From Bacteroidales bacterium (lineage in GTDB: Bacteria; Bacteroidota; Bacteroidia; Bacteroidales; Bacteroidaceae), in NCBI GenBank assembly GCA_015060965.1, contig SUXN01000003.1, positions 34,690 to 98,689 on the forward strand: DNA of 64,000 nucleotides, written 5' to 3'. The notes below the pieces were generated by a model, which did no database searches, had not been told where the DNA came from, and saw nothing but the letters and a program-made list of their open reading frames with translations. The number at the start of each line of letters is the position of its first letter. Within the stretch, counting starts at the first letter, position 1. Positions 1 through 10,119 of the stretch are shown here, in pieces. A program made the translations under genes and the position numbers.

Positions 1-1
1 G

Positions 2-75
2 CTCTTCAGGTAGGACTTGAACCTACGACCCCCTGATTAACAGTCAGGTGCTCTAACCGACTGAGCTACTGAAGA
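2..75 (-). tRNA. tRNA-Asn (anticodon GTT)
   Basis: Read on the minus strand, a complete cloverleaf is visible: a 7-bp acceptor stem TCTTCAG/CTGAAGA, a D-arm with AGCTCAG, an anticodon arm CTGAC-TGTTAAT-type loop carrying GTT, and a T-arm containing GGTTCAAGTCC. The discriminator base is G at position 2. CCA is not encoded in the bases visible. Confidence 0.95.
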
Positions 76-287
76 ATTTTGACTCCTTTGTCGTTTGACG
101 TTGCAAAAGTAGTACATCTTTTTATTCTGTGCAAATTTTTATTGCTTTTTTTCGGTACAATGATAAAAAAAGGCACAAACAGAGGCAATATCATATTAAA
201 AATAGTAAAAAGCAATGATAAAATGCCGTTTTAAGAGAGCAAAAGAGTATCTTCGCAGACGATAAACAAAAAAAACGGCCTTAGTAT

Positions 288-1973
288 ATGAAAGCAACAT
301 ACCGATTTGCAGCGCTGTTGTTGGCACTGCTCTTTACAACACCTGCGAACAGTTTTGCCGATGACAGGCACAAGTTCCGTCTGGCACGCCAGTTGGCGGT
401 TTTCAATGCCATAGTCAAGGACCTGAACCTGTTCTATGTGGACAGCATAATGCCCGACAAGATGATAAACAAAGGCATTGAAGCGATGCTTCGCAACCTT
501 GACCCATATACGGTCTACTACCCCGAGGACAAGGACGAGGAACTGAAGATGATGACCACCGGAAAGTATGCCGGAGTAGGTTCAACCATTCGTTTCCACA
601 AGGACAAGAACACCACTGTATTTACCGGACCTTATGAGAACATGCCGGCATTCAAAGCTGGAGTGAGGGCAGGAGATGCAATCATCTCCATTGACGGCAA
701 AAAGACCGAAGGGCTGAGTGTTGACAGCGTTAGCGACATGCTCCGTGGTGAGCCGGGCACAAAGCTCACCGTTGTTGTTGAGCGACCTGGAAAGAAGGAG
801 AAACTCACATTCAAGCTCGAGCGTGAGAGCATTGCCTTGCCTGCAATAAGTTACTACGGAATGCAGAAGGAGGACATCGGATACATCGCACTTGAAAGTT
901 TTACCGAGAATTGCGCCAAGGAGATGCGCCACGCAGTTGTGGACCTGAAGAAAAAAGGCGCAAAGTCGTTCATCATCGACCTCAGAAGCAACGGAGGCGG
1001 CCTGTTGGACGAAGCCATCGAGATTGTAAACCTTTTCGTTCCAAAGGGCAAAGTCATCGTCACCACAAAGGGAAAGATAAAACAATCCAACGAGACATTC
1101 GAGACCCGACGTGAACCCATTGACACAGAGTCACCAATCGTAGTGCTCGTAGACGGACAGACAGCTTCGGCATCGGAGATTGTTGCCGGAGCACTACAGG
1201 ACCTCGACCGCGCGGTAATCATCGGCTCACGCACATTCGGCAAGGGACTGGTGCAGAGCACACGCCCTGTTAGCGGCGGAGGACACCTTAAACTCACTAC
1301 TGCAAAATACTATATCCCGAGCGGACGCTGTGTACAGGCACTCGACTACTCACACATGATTGAAGATGGAAAGACCACACGTGTCCCCGACAGCCTCACC
1401 AACGTCTTCCACACCGCCGCAGGACGTGAGGTACGCGACGGCGGAGGCATACGCCCCGACATCGAACCAAAAGGAGAGGAACTTTCTACACTAATCTTCC
1501 ACCTTCTGCAAGATATGACCGTTTTTGATTTTGCGACAGAGTTCTGTCTCAAGAACGAAAGTATTGAACCTGCATCAACCTTCACCATCAGCGACAAGAC
1601 TTATGAAGAGTTCAAGCAGTTCATCAAGGCAAAGAACTTCAGCTATGACCTTATGAGTGTAAAGGCTCTTACCGACCTCAAGAAACTGGTTGAACTTGAA
1701 GGCTTCAAGGAGATTGTAAAAGAAGAGATAGAGTCACTTGAAAAGAAGCTACAGGCCAACCTCGACCACTCACTCGAGCACTTCAGCAAGGATGTGAAGA
1801 CACTTATAGCCGACGAGATAGTGAGACGCTATTATGGCGATAAAGGTGGCATAATCTACAATCTTCGCGAAGACACAGACATTCTCGAAAGCTACAAGAT
1901 ATTGGGGGACAAAGAGAAGTACAATGAAATACTCACTCCCAAAGCAAAAGAAGTAAAGGAAACAAAAGAATAA
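288..1973 (+). CDS. S41 family C-terminal processing peptidase with PDZ domain
   Basis: 561 aa. An N-terminal signal peptide (residues about 1-24, ending NSFA) sends it to the periplasm. A PDZ domain follows at about 90-175 (GVRAGDAIISIDG). The S41 serine protease core has the nucleophile region DGQTASASEIVAG near residue 290 and the general-base lysine in SRTFGKGLVQ near 319. CtpA/Prc-type enzymes cleave C-terminal tails of envelope proteins; the substrate here is unknown. A C-terminal helical extension of about 150 residues follows the catalytic core, as is common in Bacteroidetes members. TATCTTCG at 248-255 matches the -7 consensus at 7 of 8 positions, giving a leader of about 26 nt. A strong terminator follows, so it is probably monocistronic. 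Confidence 0.93.
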   Translation: MKATYRFAALLLALLFTTPANSFADDRHKFRLARQLAVFNAIVKDLNLFYVDSIMPDKMINKGIEAMLRNLDPYTVYYPEDKDEELKMMTTGKYAGVGSTIRFHKDKNTTVFTGPYENMPAFKAGVRAGDAIISIDGKKTEGLSVDSVSDMLRGEPGTKLTVVVERPGKKEKLTFKLERESIALPAISYYGMQKEDIGYIALESFTENCAKEMRHAVVDLKKKGAKSFIIDLRSNGGGLLDEAIEIVNLFVPKGKVIVTTKGKIKQSNETFETRREPIDTESPIVVLVDGQTASASEIVAGALQDLDRAVIIGSRTFGKGLVQSTRPVSGGGHLKLTTAKYYIPSGRCVQALDYSHMIEDGKTTRVPDSLTNVFHTAAGREVRDGGGIRPDIEPKGEELSTLIFHLLQDMTVFDFATEFCLKNESIEPASTFTISDKTYEEFKQFIKAKNFSYDLMSVKALTDLKKLVELEGFKEIVKEEIESLEKKLQANLDHSLEHFSKDVKTLIADEIVRRYYGDKGGIIYNLREDTDILESYKILGDKEKYNEILTPKAKEVKETKE

Positions 1974-1978
1974 CAAAC

Positions 1979-2012
1979 AAACCGGGTAACCAAAACAGTT
2001 ACCCGGTTTGAT
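1979..2012 (+). terminator. Intrinsic terminator of the S41 peptidase gene
   Basis: A perfect 12-bp stem AAACCGGGTAAC / GTTACCCGGTTT with a 7-nt loop begins 6 nt after the stop codon. The T tract is short (GATT), so termination efficiency is uncertain. Confidence 0.75.
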
Positions 2013-2098
2013 TGTTGAAAATTTGAATAAAAGAGGAATGCAACGCACTGTGTTACGCCATAGTCCGTTTCTCGGTCACCGGCATTGACACAAGGAAG

Positions 2099-2554
2099 CT
2101 ACTCCGTCAGGACAGCCTCTACCCCATCGCCATTAATGGATATCTCAATATTAGAGTTGTTACCGACTCTCTTAGACAATGTATCACCGGAAACTCCGCC
2201 TATGACACGAAGTATTGATTCGGATGAAAAATAAGTTATCTCACGGATAATCTGTTTTCCGTTTTCTACAACCGTATCATTCTCATAATAACGGTTCACT
2301 CTCAACAACGTATCTTCATAGAGCGCAGGCGATGAGAATACAAGGCTGTCATCAAGCAGGACATCGCATCCGGCGCCACCGCCATCTGCGGTCACAAGGA
2401 TATTGTACACGAACATTTTTGACTCCACGTTTTTTGAAGCTTCACCCATTGCATAATAGACAAAAAGCACCATAGTGAATATGAGAACGGCAAAGAAGAA
2501 CACACTGCCGTATAAGAACCTGAGGTTTGACCTTGAACTCCTGTTTACTTTCAT
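2099..2554 (-). CDS. Hypothetical membrane-anchored protein
   Basis: 151 aa from the ATG at 2554; an upstream start would add 18 residues with no obvious role. A basic N-terminus (MKVNRSSRSNLRF) is followed by one hydrophobic helix (residues about 14-34), then about 115 polar residues rich in Ser, Asp and Val, predicted to lie outside the cytoplasm. This is the topology of a bitopic inner-membrane protein. I do not recognise a family. It is divergent from the rimP operon and convergent with the S41 protease gene, so it is probably transcribed alone. Confidence 0.6.
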   Translation of the reverse strand: MKVNRSSRSNLRFLYGSVFFFAVLIFTMVLFVYYAMGEASKNVESKMFVYNILVTADGGGAGCDVLLDDSLVFSSPALYEDTLLRVNRYYENDTVVENGKQIIREITYFSSESILRVIGGVSGDTLSKRVGNNSNIEISINGDGVEAVLTE

Positions 2555-2683
2555 AATAGAACATTTTGCAGGCGAAGATAGGTATTTTTCCTCTTTCACA
2601 TACCACAAATGGGAGATAATTATGAGGTAGACGGTTATTATACAAAAAAAGGCAAATACCTTTATAGAAAAAAGAGTGAAACA

Positions 2684-2715
2684 TTTGCACAGGATAGTTA
2701 TTATTAGTAATTTTG
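2684..2715 (+). promoter_or_regulatory. Promoter of the rimP-nusA-infB operon
   Basis: TTTG at 2684-2687, then 20 nt, then TAATTTTG at 2708-2715, an exact match to the Bacteroidetes -7 consensus TAnnTTTG. The predicted start of transcription is around 2722, which leaves a leader of about 90 nt before the rimP ATG. Confidence 0.8.
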
Positions 2716-2732
2716 CAGTGTAAGATGATGAT

Positions 2733-2758
2733 GAGGGGCTGACAAGCCCCTCTTTTTT
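2733..2758 (+). terminator. Leader terminator (candidate attenuator) upstream of rimP
   Basis: A perfect 8-bp stem GAGGGGCT / AGCCCCTC with a GACA tetraloop is followed by six T residues at 2753-2758. It lies about 11 nt after the predicted transcription start and 54 nt before the rimP start codon. Its position between promoter and first gene suggests regulated readthrough. NusA, encoded second in the operon, modulates such terminators; autoregulation is inference. Confidence 0.75.
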
Positions 2759-2811
2759 ATATAATCCGCTAACAGAGAATCACACCATACAATCTAACAT
2801 TGAAAAGCGAT

Positions 2812-3279
2812 ATGATTGACAGACAACAAGTAATCGATTTGACAAACGAGTGGCTTGCCGACAAGGAGTATTTTTTGGTAGATGTCGTTATCAGCAAGGA
2901 CGACAAGATAACAGTAGAGATTGACCACGCCGAAGGTGTGTGGATTGAAGACTGCGCCGAGTTGAGCCGCCACATCGAGAGCGGTCTGAGCCGCGAGACA
3001 GAGGATTACGAGCTTGAAGTTGGTTCAGCAGGTCTGGGCCAGCCGTTCAAAGTACTGCAGCAATACCAGAACCATATTGGACTGGAGGTTGAGGTATTGG
3101 GCAAGGACGGCAAGAAGCACAAGGGAATACTCAAGGAGGCAACAGCCGAGGAGTTCACTGTCACCATCAGCAAGAAAGTTAAGATCGAGGGCTCCAAGCG
3201 CCCACAGCTTGTCGAGGAAGATATGCATTTTACCTACGACAGCATCAAATACACGAAGTATATTATAAATTTCAAATAA
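2812..3279 (+). CDS. rimP: Ribosome maturation factor RimP
   Basis: 155 aa from the ATG at 2812; an in-frame TTG at 2800 is the alternative. RimP binds the 30S subunit during late assembly. The N-terminal alpha/beta domain carries VTVEIDHAEGVWIEDCAELSR-like features and the conserved YELEVGSAGLGQPF segment (Bacteroidales have S-A-G where most RimP have S-P-G). The C-terminal small beta-barrel includes SKRPQLVEEDM. The gene is first in the run with nusA (2-nt gap) and infB, the same order as in many other bacteria, which supports the call. It sits behind a promoter and a leader terminator. Confidence 0.95.
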   Translation: MIDRQQVIDLTNEWLADKEYFLVDVVISKDDKITVEIDHAEGVWIEDCAELSRHIESGLSRETEDYELEVGSAGLGQPFKVLQQYQNHIGLEVEVLGKDGKKHKGILKEATAEEFTVTISKKVKIEGSKRPQLVEEDMHFTYDSIKYTKYIINFK

Positions 3280-3280
3280 A

Positions 3281-4558
3281 ATGGCAAAGAAAGACGAAAC
3301 AATCAGCCTTCTTGATACATTTCAAGAATTCAAGGAGTCGAAGAACATCGACCGCACTACAATGATCAGCGTACTCGAGGAGAGCTTCCGCAAGGTACTT
3401 GTAAACATGTTCGGAACAGACGAGAACTACTCTGTAATCGTCAACCCCGACCGCGGTGACTTCGAGATCCAGCGCCGCCGTGTTGTCGTAGCTGACAACG
3501 AGGTAAAGGACAGCAACTTCGAGATTTCACTGAGCGAGGCACAGCTCATCGACGACACCTTCGAGGAGGGTGAGGAGGTCAGCGAGATCGTGAACTTCGC
3601 AGAGTTTGGCCGCCGCGCAATCCTCAACCTGCGCCAGACACTTGCTTCAAAGATCCTGGAGCTTGAGAAGGACAGTCTCTACAACAAGTACATCGAGAAA
3701 GTAGGACAGATCGTAAGCGCCGAGGTTTACCAGATATGGAAGAAGGAGCTGCTTCTTGTAGACAGCGAGGGTAATGAGCTTATACTGCCAAAGAGCGAGC
3801 AGATTCCAAGCGACTTCTACCGCAAGGGTGACAACGTACGCGCCGTTGTTGCTAATGTCGACAACCAGAACAACAACCCGAAGATTATCCTCAGCCGTAC
3901 ATCACCTATGTTCCTGCAGCGCCTCTTCGAGCTTGAGGTACCCGAGATCAACGACGGACTCATCACTATCAAGAAGATTGCCCGCATCCCAGGCAAGCGC
4001 GCCAAGATTGCAGTGGAGACATACGACGAGCGCATTGACCCGGTAGGTGCCTGCGTCGGTGTGAAGGGTTCACGTATCCACGGCATCGTACGAGAGTTGC
4101 GTAACGAGAACATCGACGTTATCCCTTACACATCCAACATCGAGCTCTTCATCAAGCGTGCATTGAGCCCTGCTAAGATTCAGGAGATCACTCTTGACGA
4201 GGAGAAGCGTGTTGCAGACGTGAACCTCAAGAAAGAGGAGGTATCACTTGCTATCGGTAAGGACGGTCTCAACATCAAACTTGCAAGTATGATCACCGAC
4301 TACACAATCAACGTATACCGTGAGATCGACGCACAGCAGGAGGATGACATCTACCTCGAGGAGTTCAGCGACGAGATCGAGGAGTGGGTAATCGAAGCAA
4401 TCAAGAATATTGGCCTTGACACAGCAAAGGCAGTACTTAACGCCCCAAGAGAGGTTCTCATTGAGAAAGCCGACCTTGAGGAGGACACTGTTGACCACGT
4501 CATTGAGGTTCTGAAGGCAGAATTCGAGGACGAGGAGTATGACGACAACGAAGAATAA
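3281..4558 (+). CDS. nusA: Transcription termination/antitermination factor NusA
   Basis: 425 aa. NusA binds RNA polymerase and controls pausing, intrinsic termination and antitermination. The visible order is: N-terminal RNAP-binding domain (1-125), S1 domain (about 130-200, with LILPKSEQIPSDFYRKGD), then two KH domains (DPVGACVGVKGSRI near 260 and EEVSLAIGKDGLNIKLA near 320). An acidic tail rich in Glu/Asp ends at EEYDDNEE. The C-terminal acidic repeats of the E. coli protein are mostly absent, as is normal outside the gamma-proteobacteria. It starts 2 nt after rimP stops, so translational coupling is likely. It could control the terminator in its own operon leader. Confidence 0.97.
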   Translation: MAKKDETISLLDTFQEFKESKNIDRTTMISVLEESFRKVLVNMFGTDENYSVIVNPDRGDFEIQRRRVVVADNEVKDSNFEISLSEAQLIDDTFEEGEEVSEIVNFAEFGRRAILNLRQTLASKILELEKDSLYNKYIEKVGQIVSAEVYQIWKKELLLVDSEGNELILPKSEQIPSDFYRKGDNVRAVVANVDNQNNNPKIILSRTSPMFLQRLFELEVPEINDGLITIKKIARIPGKRAKIAVETYDERIDPVGACVGVKGSRIHGIVRELRNENIDVIPYTSNIELFIKRALSPAKIQEITLDEEKRVADVNLKKEEVSLAIGKDGLNIKLASMITDYTINVYREIDAQQEDDIYLEEFSDEIEEWVIEAIKNIGLDTAKAVLNAPREVLIEKADLEEDTVDHVIEVLKAEFEDEEYDDNEE

Positions 4559-4579
4559 ACTAAAAAGAGGAGAGTACTA

Positions 4580-7390
4580 ATGAAGATAAGATTAAATAAA
4601 GTACAGAAGGAGCTTAATCTTGGCTTGAACACAATCGTGGAGTATCTGCAGAAGAAGGGATTCGAGATAAAGGAAGACCCTAATGCTGTTGTACCCGAGG
4701 AGGGTTACAATATGCTCATCGAGAAGTTCAGCGCCGACAAGAAAGCCCGCATACAGTCCGACAATTTCCTGAAGGAGCGACAGAACAAGGAGAAGCCTAA
4801 GAGCATCACCGTCGAGGAGCCCAAAAAAGAGGAGCCCAAGCCTGCCCCTGCAGTTATTGTCGAGACACCGAAGGTAGAGCCTGAGGTAAAAGAGACACCG
4901 AAGAAGGAAGAACCTCTTATCAAGGTAACACGCAGGATTGACCTTGACGCACTCAACAAGAAAAAGGTCGAGCCAAAGAAGGAGGAGGTCAAGCCCGTTG
5001 CCAAGGAGGAGCCGAAGCCTGTTGTAGAGGAGCCCAAGAAAGAGGAGCCTGCAAAGGTAGAGCCTAAGAAAGAGGAGCCACAGCCACAGCTTACACAGGT
5101 TGAGGAGGTTGCTGCTCCAAAGCTCAACATCATCGGTCAGATTGACCTCTCTGCAATCAACCAGTCTACCCGCCCCAAGAAGAAGAGCAAGGAGGAGAAG
5201 AGAAAGGAGCGCGAGGAGAAGGACAAGCAGCGCGAGGAGCAGCGTAAAGCCCAGCGCGAGGCACAGCGTCAGCAGAACGGCGGCAACAGCGAGGGCGGTG
5301 ACAAGAAGAAGAAACGCCAGCGCATCAACAGCCAGCGTGTTGACATCAACGACGTAAAGGAGAGCGGCAGTGACAACAACAATAAGGATTGGAGTGCAAA
5401 CCGCAACAAGGGAAATAACAACAACCCGTCACAGGGCAGCCGCAAGGACCGCGACCGCCAGCACAAGCGCTTCGACAAGAGCGACGTGAACGAGGAAGAT
5501 GTATCAAAGCAGATAAAGGAGACACTCGATCGCCTCACCAACCGCGGCAAGGGCAACAAGTCGGCTAAGTACCGCAAGGAAAAGCGCGATATGGCTGCCG
5601 AGCAGAGAATGCAGCAGATGAGCGAGGAGATGGAGCAGAGCAAGGTACTGCAGCTCACTGAGTTCGTTACAGCGAATGAGCTTGCAAGCATGATGAATGT
5701 CTCTGTAACACAGGTCATCGCCACATGTATGAGCATCGGTATGATGGTGTCAATAAACCAGCGTCTTGACGCCGAGACAATCAACATCGTAGCCGAGGAG
5801 TTCGGCTTCACCACCGAATATGTAAGTGCTGAGGTTGCCAACGCCATTGAGGAGACAACAGACAGCGAGGAGGATCTGGAGCCACGCGCACCAATCATCA
5901 CCGTGATGGGTCACGTTGACCACGGTAAGACCTCTCTGCTCGACTATATCCGCAAGGCCAACGTTATTGCAGGTGAGGCCGGCGGTATCACACAGCACAT
6001 CGGTGCATACAACGTAAAGATGGAGAGCGGCAAGCGCATCACATTCCTTGACACCCCGGGTCACGAGGCGTTTACAGCGATGCGTGCACGTGGTGCCAAG
6101 ATCACCGATATCGTAATCATCATCATCGCGGCCGACGACAGCGTGATGCCCCAGACCAAGGAGGCCATCAACCATGCCATGGCTGCCGGTGTACCTATTG
6201 TATTCGCATTCAACAAGTGCGACAAGCCCACTGCCGATCCGAACAAGATCAAGGAGGAGCTTGCGAACCTGAACATGCTTGTCGAGGATTGGGGCGGAAA
6301 GTACCAGTCACAGGAGATTTCTGCAAAGAAAGGTATGGGTGTAGAGGAGCTTATGGAGAAGGTTCTTCTCGAGGCCGAGCTCCTTGACCTCAAGGCAAAC
6401 CCCAACCGCAAGGCAACCGGTTCAGTAATCGAATCAACCCTTGACAAGGGCCGTGGTTACGTTGCCACAGTGCTTGTACAGAACGGTACACTCAAGGTCG
6501 GTGACATTGTTGTTGCCGGTACACAGTGGGGTAAGGTAAAGGCTATCTTCAACGAACGTAACCAGCGCATCAAGGAGATTCGCCCGGCAGAGCCCGCGCT
6601 TATCCTGGGTCTCAACGGCGCTCCTGCAGCAGGTGACACATTCAACGTTGTAGACAGCGAGCGCGAGGCACGCGAGATTACCGGCAAGCGCGAACAGTTG
6701 CAGCGTGAGCAGGGTCTGCGTACACAGAAGATGCTTACACTCGACGAGGTGGGACGCCGTATCGCCCTCGGAAACTTCCAGACCCTCAACATCATTGTCA
6801 AGGGTGACGTGGACGGTTCTATCGAGGCTCTCAGCGACTCACTCATCAAGCTCTCTACCGAGACAATCCAGGTGAATGTAATCCACAAGGCCGTAGGTCA
6901 GATTTCGGAGAGCGACGTGAGCCTTGCAGCAGCATCTGATGCCATCATCGTGGGCTTCCAGGTACGTCCTTCAGTTACAGCACGTAAGGTTGCCGAGAAC
7001 GAAGGTGTCGACATCCGCATCTATTCTATCATCTACGATGCTATCGAGGAGGTCAAGGCCGCAATGGAGGGTATGCTTGCTCCAATCGTGAAGGAGGAGA
7101 TTACAGCAACCATCGAGGTACGCGAGACATTCCACATCAGCAAGGTTGGTACAGTTGCAGGATGTATGGTCCGCGAGGGTAAGGTAAAGCGCACCGACCG
7201 TGCACGCCTCATCCGCGACGGTATCGTTATCCACACCGGTTCACTTGCAGCGCTCAAGCGTTACAAGGAGGATGTCAAGGAGGTGGGTACCAACTTCGAG
7301 TGCGGTATCAGCCTTACCTCACAGGACGACATCAAGGTTGGCGATATCATCGAGACATTCGTTGAGGTTGAAGTTAAGCAGAAGCTATAA
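4580..7390 (+). CDS. infB: Translation initiation factor IF-2
   Basis: 936 aa GTPase that delivers initiator fMet-tRNA to the 30S subunit. An IF2 N-terminal helix-turn-helix-like segment (1-60) is followed by a very long Lys/Glu/Pro-rich linker (about 65-330) with repeated KKEEP-type units. A second IF2-N module lies near 370-420. The G domain begins near 443 with GHVDHGKTS (G1), DTPGHEAF (G3) and NKCDKP (G4). Domains II-IV follow, including the tRNA-binding end. The linker is low complexity and accounts for much of the extra length over Gram-positive IF-2. It is the third gene after rimP and nusA. Confidence 0.97.
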   Translation: MKIRLNKVQKELNLGLNTIVEYLQKKGFEIKEDPNAVVPEEGYNMLIEKFSADKKARIQSDNFLKERQNKEKPKSITVEEPKKEEPKPAPAVIVETPKVEPEVKETPKKEEPLIKVTRRIDLDALNKKKVEPKKEEVKPVAKEEPKPVVEEPKKEEPAKVEPKKEEPQPQLTQVEEVAAPKLNIIGQIDLSAINQSTRPKKKSKEEKRKEREEKDKQREEQRKAQREAQRQQNGGNSEGGDKKKKRQRINSQRVDINDVKESGSDNNNKDWSANRNKGNNNNPSQGSRKDRDRQHKRFDKSDVNEEDVSKQIKETLDRLTNRGKGNKSAKYRKEKRDMAAEQRMQQMSEEMEQSKVLQLTEFVTANELASMMNVSVTQVIATCMSIGMMVSINQRLDAETINIVAEEFGFTTEYVSAEVANAIEETTDSEEDLEPRAPIITVMGHVDHGKTSLLDYIRKANVIAGEAGGITQHIGAYNVKMESGKRITFLDTPGHEAFTAMRARGAKITDIVIIIIAADDSVMPQTKEAINHAMAAGVPIVFAFNKCDKPTADPNKIKEELANLNMLVEDWGGKYQSQEISAKKGMGVEELMEKVLLEAELLDLKANPNRKATGSVIESTLDKGRGYVATVLVQNGTLKVGDIVVAGTQWGKVKAIFNERNQRIKEIRPAEPALILGLNGAPAAGDTFNVVDSEREAREITGKREQLQREQGLRTQKMLTLDEVGRRIALGNFQTLNIIVKGDVDGSIEALSDSLIKLSTETIQVNVIHKAVGQISESDVSLAAASDAIIVGFQVRPSVTARKVAENEGVDIRIYSIIYDAIEEVKAAMEGMLAPIVKEEITATIEVRETFHISKVGTVAGCMVREGKVKRTDRARLIRDGIVIHTGSLAALKRYKEDVKEVGTNFECGISLTSQDDIKVGDIIETFVEVEVKQKL

Positions 7391-7404
7391 AAAGAGACCT
7401 GTTT

Positions 7405-7884
7405 ATGAATGTCCTTGACATTATATATATTGCAGCTGTACTGTGCGCTGCATTCGGAGGCTTCAGGGCAGGATTCCTGCAGAAGATATCATTCCCTATG
7501 GGAGCACTCTTCGGCCTCTTCAACGCAACAGTACTGATGTCAAGCACAAGTGAACTGCTCAAGAGATATCTCGATTGGGACGAAACAGCAATATCAGTAA
7601 CAGCGTTTATAGTGATTATGGTACTTTCCATAATTGCTATAAGCCTGGCTGTATATGTTGTATCCTGGATATTGAAACTACTGGGGCTTAACATCTTCAA
7701 CAGGATTGCAGGAGCACTCCTGTCGGCTTTTGTGACACTCCTGATAGTTACAGCAATAATTGACCTGACCTCACTTGTTGCACCCGACAACAGCATTACC
7801 GGCAAAACAACACAGGAGCAATCGGTGTTATACAACAAGGTAGTGACTGACATATACAAGAAAACAATTACGAGACTTTTTTAG
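7405..7884 (+). CDS. CvpA family membrane protein
   Basis: 159 aa with four hydrophobic segments (about 1-22, 30-48, 62-88 and 100-122), matching the CvpA/colicin V production family of small integral inner-membrane proteins. The starting motif MNVLDIIYIAAVLCAAFGGFRAG is typical of that family: a polar Asp in helix 1 and a Gly-rich turn. The molecular function is not settled; in enterobacteria CvpA is tied to envelope stress and bile resistance. It lies 15 nt after infB and 19 nt before sufB, inside the long co-directional run, and so is probably co-transcribed. Confidence 0.82.
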   Translation: MNVLDIIYIAAVLCAAFGGFRAGFLQKISFPMGALFGLFNATVLMSSTSELLKRYLDWDETAISVTAFIVIMVLSIIAISLAVYVVSWILKLLGLNIFNRIAGALLSAFVTLLIVTAIIDLTSLVAPDNSITGKTTQEQSVLYNKVVTDIYKKTITRLF

Positions 7885-7902
7885 AAGTGCGGAGAAAAAG
7901 AG

Positions 7903-9342
7903 ATGAAGAACAACATACTAAAAAAGATAGCGGATAAAGCATACGAATTCGGATTTGTCAGCAAAATAAAGACTGAAATAATAGAACGAGGACTGAACGA
8001 GGAGACAATCAGGCTTATCTCAAAAAAGAAGAATGAGCCCGATTGGCTACTTGAATTCCGCCTTGAGGCCTACAGATACTGGCTCACCTTGAAGATGCCC
8101 ACCTGGGCACACCTGAATATACCGCCCATCGACTACCAGGCAATCTCCTATTATGCCGACCCTTTGCAGAAGAGCAAGGAGAACAAAAACAAGGAGATTG
8201 ACCCGGAACTGATGAAGACCTTCGAGAAACTGGGTATCCCGCTCGAGGAGCGTCTGGCATTGAGCGGCACTGCCGTGGATGCAGTAATGGATTCGGTGTC
8301 GGTAAAGACCACTTTCAAGGAGGAACTAAAGGAGAAAGGAATCATCTTCTGCTCTATGAGCGAGGCTGTGCAGGAGCACCCCGAGCTTGTACGCCAATAC
8401 CTTGGAACGGTGGTGAACTACCGCGACAACTTCTATGCCGCGCTGAACTCAGCAGTGTTCAGTGACGGTTCGTTTGTCTTTATACCAAAAGGCGTCCGCT
8501 GCCCCCGCGAACTGTCGACATACTTCAGGATAAACGCAGCCAACACCGGTCAGTTCGAACGCACACTCATCGTTGCCGATGACGACAGCTACGTATCGTA
8601 CCTTGAGGGCTGCACAGCCCCCATGCGCGACGAGAACCAGCTCCACGCGGCAATTGTTGAGATTGTAGTGAACAACAATGCCGAAGTCAAATACAGCACC
8701 GTACAGAACTGGTACCCCGGTGACGCCGAGGGCAAGGGTGGCGTATACAACTTCGTGACAAAGCGTGGCGACTGCCGTGGAGCAAACAGCAAGCTTTCAT
8801 GGACACAGGTGGAGACAGGCTCGGCAATAACATGGAAATACCCCAGCTGCATACTGCGTGGCGACAACTCGCAGGGTGAGTTCTACTCAGTGGCACTTAC
8901 AAACAATTTCCAACAGGCCGACACCGGTACTAAGATGATTCATCTTGGCAAGAACACCCGCAGCACAATCATAAGCAAAGGCATCTCGGCCGGCAAAAGC
9001 CAGAACTCATACCGAGGACTGGTACGTGTGAGCAAGAATGCCGACGGCGCCCGCAACTACAGCCAGTGCGACTCGTTGCTGCTGGGCGACAAGTGCGGAG
9101 CCCACACATTCCCCTACATGGACATACACAACAACAGTGCGGTCATCGAGCATGAGGCTACCACCTCAAAGATATCCGAGGACCAGCTGTTCTACTGCAA
9201 CCAGCGAGGAATAGGCACCGAGGAGGCCATCGGACTCATCGTCAACGGATATGCCAAAGAGGTAATCAACAAACTGCCTATGGAGTTTGCCATAGAAGCA
9301 CAGAAACTGCTCAGCGTTTCACTTGAAGGCGCTGTAGGCTGA
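7903..9342 (+). CDS. sufB: Fe-S cluster assembly scaffold protein SufB
   Basis: 479 aa. SufB is the scaffold on which the SufBC2D complex builds nascent Fe-S clusters, taking persulfide sulfur from SufS. The SufBD core is recognisable throughout: [28 protein letters not shown], the conserved NCRG-type segment [25 protein letters not shown], and the C-terminal [20 protein letters not shown]. It is followed at 16 nt by sufC, then sufD and sufS, giving a four-gene suf operon without a visible sufE or sufU. It follows cvpA by 19 nt. Confidence 0.97.
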   Translation: MKNNILKKIADKAYEFGFVSKIKTEIIERGLNEETIRLISKKKNEPDWLLEFRLEAYRYWLTLKMPTWAHLNIPPIDYQAISYYADPLQKSKENKNKEIDPELMKTFEKLGIPLEERLALSGTAVDAVMDSVSVKTTFKEELKEKGIIFCSMSEAVQEHPELVRQYLGTVVNYRDNFYAALNSAVFSDGSFVFIPKGVRCPRELSTYFRINAANTGQFERTLIVADDDSYVSYLEGCTAPMRDENQLHAAIVEIVVNNNAEVKYSTVQNWYPGDAEGKGGVYNFVTKRGDCRGANSKLSWTQVETGSAITWKYPSCILRGDNSQGEFYSVALTNNFQQADTGTKMIHLGKNTRSTIISKGISAGKSQNSYRGLVRVSKNADGARNYSQCDSLLLGDKCGAHTFPYMDIHNNSAVIEHEATTSKISEDQLFYCNQRGIGTEEAIGLIVNGYAKEVINKLPMEFAIEAQKLLSVSLEGAVG

Positions 9343-9357
9343 TAAAGTAAGAAGATT

Positions 9358-10119
9358 ATGGAGAATTTGTTAGAGATAAAGAACCTCCATGCCACCATTG
9401 ACGGCAAGGAGATATTGAAAGGAATAAACCTCACCGTAAAGGCCGGCGAGGTACACGCCATAATGGGCCCCAACGGCTCGGGCAAGAGTACCTTGAGCAA
9501 CGTGCTTGTGGGACACCCTGCATACACAGTGACCGAGGGTGAGATATATTATAAGGGTAAGAACCTTCTGGAGCTGCGCCCCGAGGAGCGCAGTCACGAG
9601 GGCCTGTTCCTCTCGTTCCAGTACCCCGTTGAGATTCCCGGCGTAAGCATCACCAACTTCATGCGTGCAGCCATCAACGCCAAGCGTCAGTATCTGGGAC
9701 AGGAGCCCATGAATGCTACAGAGTTCCTGAAGATGATGCGCGAGAAGCGTGCCTTGGTGAACCTTGACAGCAAGCTTGCCAACCGTTCGGTGAACGAAGG
9801 CTTCAGCGGCGGTGAGAAGAAGCGCAACGAGATATTCCAGATGGCAATGCTTGAGCCCACACTCAGCATCCTTGACGAGACCGACTCCGGACTTGACATC
9901 GATGCACTGCGTATTGTGGCAGAAGGTGTAAACAAGCTCAAGCGTGAGGACACATCAAGCCTTGTCATCACACACTACCAGCGCCTGCTCGACTACATCA
10001 AGCCCGACATCGTACACGTACTCTACAACGGAAAGATTGTAAAGACCGCGGGCCCCGAACTCGTCATGGAGCTTGAGGAGCGCGGATATGACTGGATTAA
10101 AAACGAGAACCAGCAATGA
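9358..10119 (+). CDS. sufC: Fe-S cluster assembly ATPase SufC
   Basis: 253 aa ABC-type ATPase that dimerises on SufB and SufD and powers cluster assembly in the cytoplasm. Walker A is GPNGSGKS at residues 37-44, the ABC signature is [11 protein letters not shown], and the Walker B region is [12 protein letters not shown], which shows the SufC-specific E-T-D-S-G-L-D form. The H-loop is ITHYQRLL. No membrane domain is present, as expected. Its stop codon overlaps the sufD start by 4 nt (ATGA), so the two are translationally coupled. Confidence 0.97.
   Translation: MENLLEIKNLHATIDGKEILKGINLTVKAGEVHAIMGPNGSGKSTLSNVLVGHPAYTVTEGEIYYKGKNLLELRPEERSHEGLFLSFQYPVEIPGVSITNFMRAAINAKRQYLGQEPMNATEFLKMMREKRALVNLDSKLANRSVNEGFSGGEKKRNEIFQMAMLEPTLSILDETDSGLDIDALRIVAEGVNKLKREDTSSLVITHYQRLLDYIKPDIVHVLYNGKIVKTAGPELVMELEERGYDWIKNENQQ

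Noticed and set aside
582..1085. 167-aa minus-strand ORF
   Set aside because: Antisense shadow of the S41 peptidase gene with no start signals.
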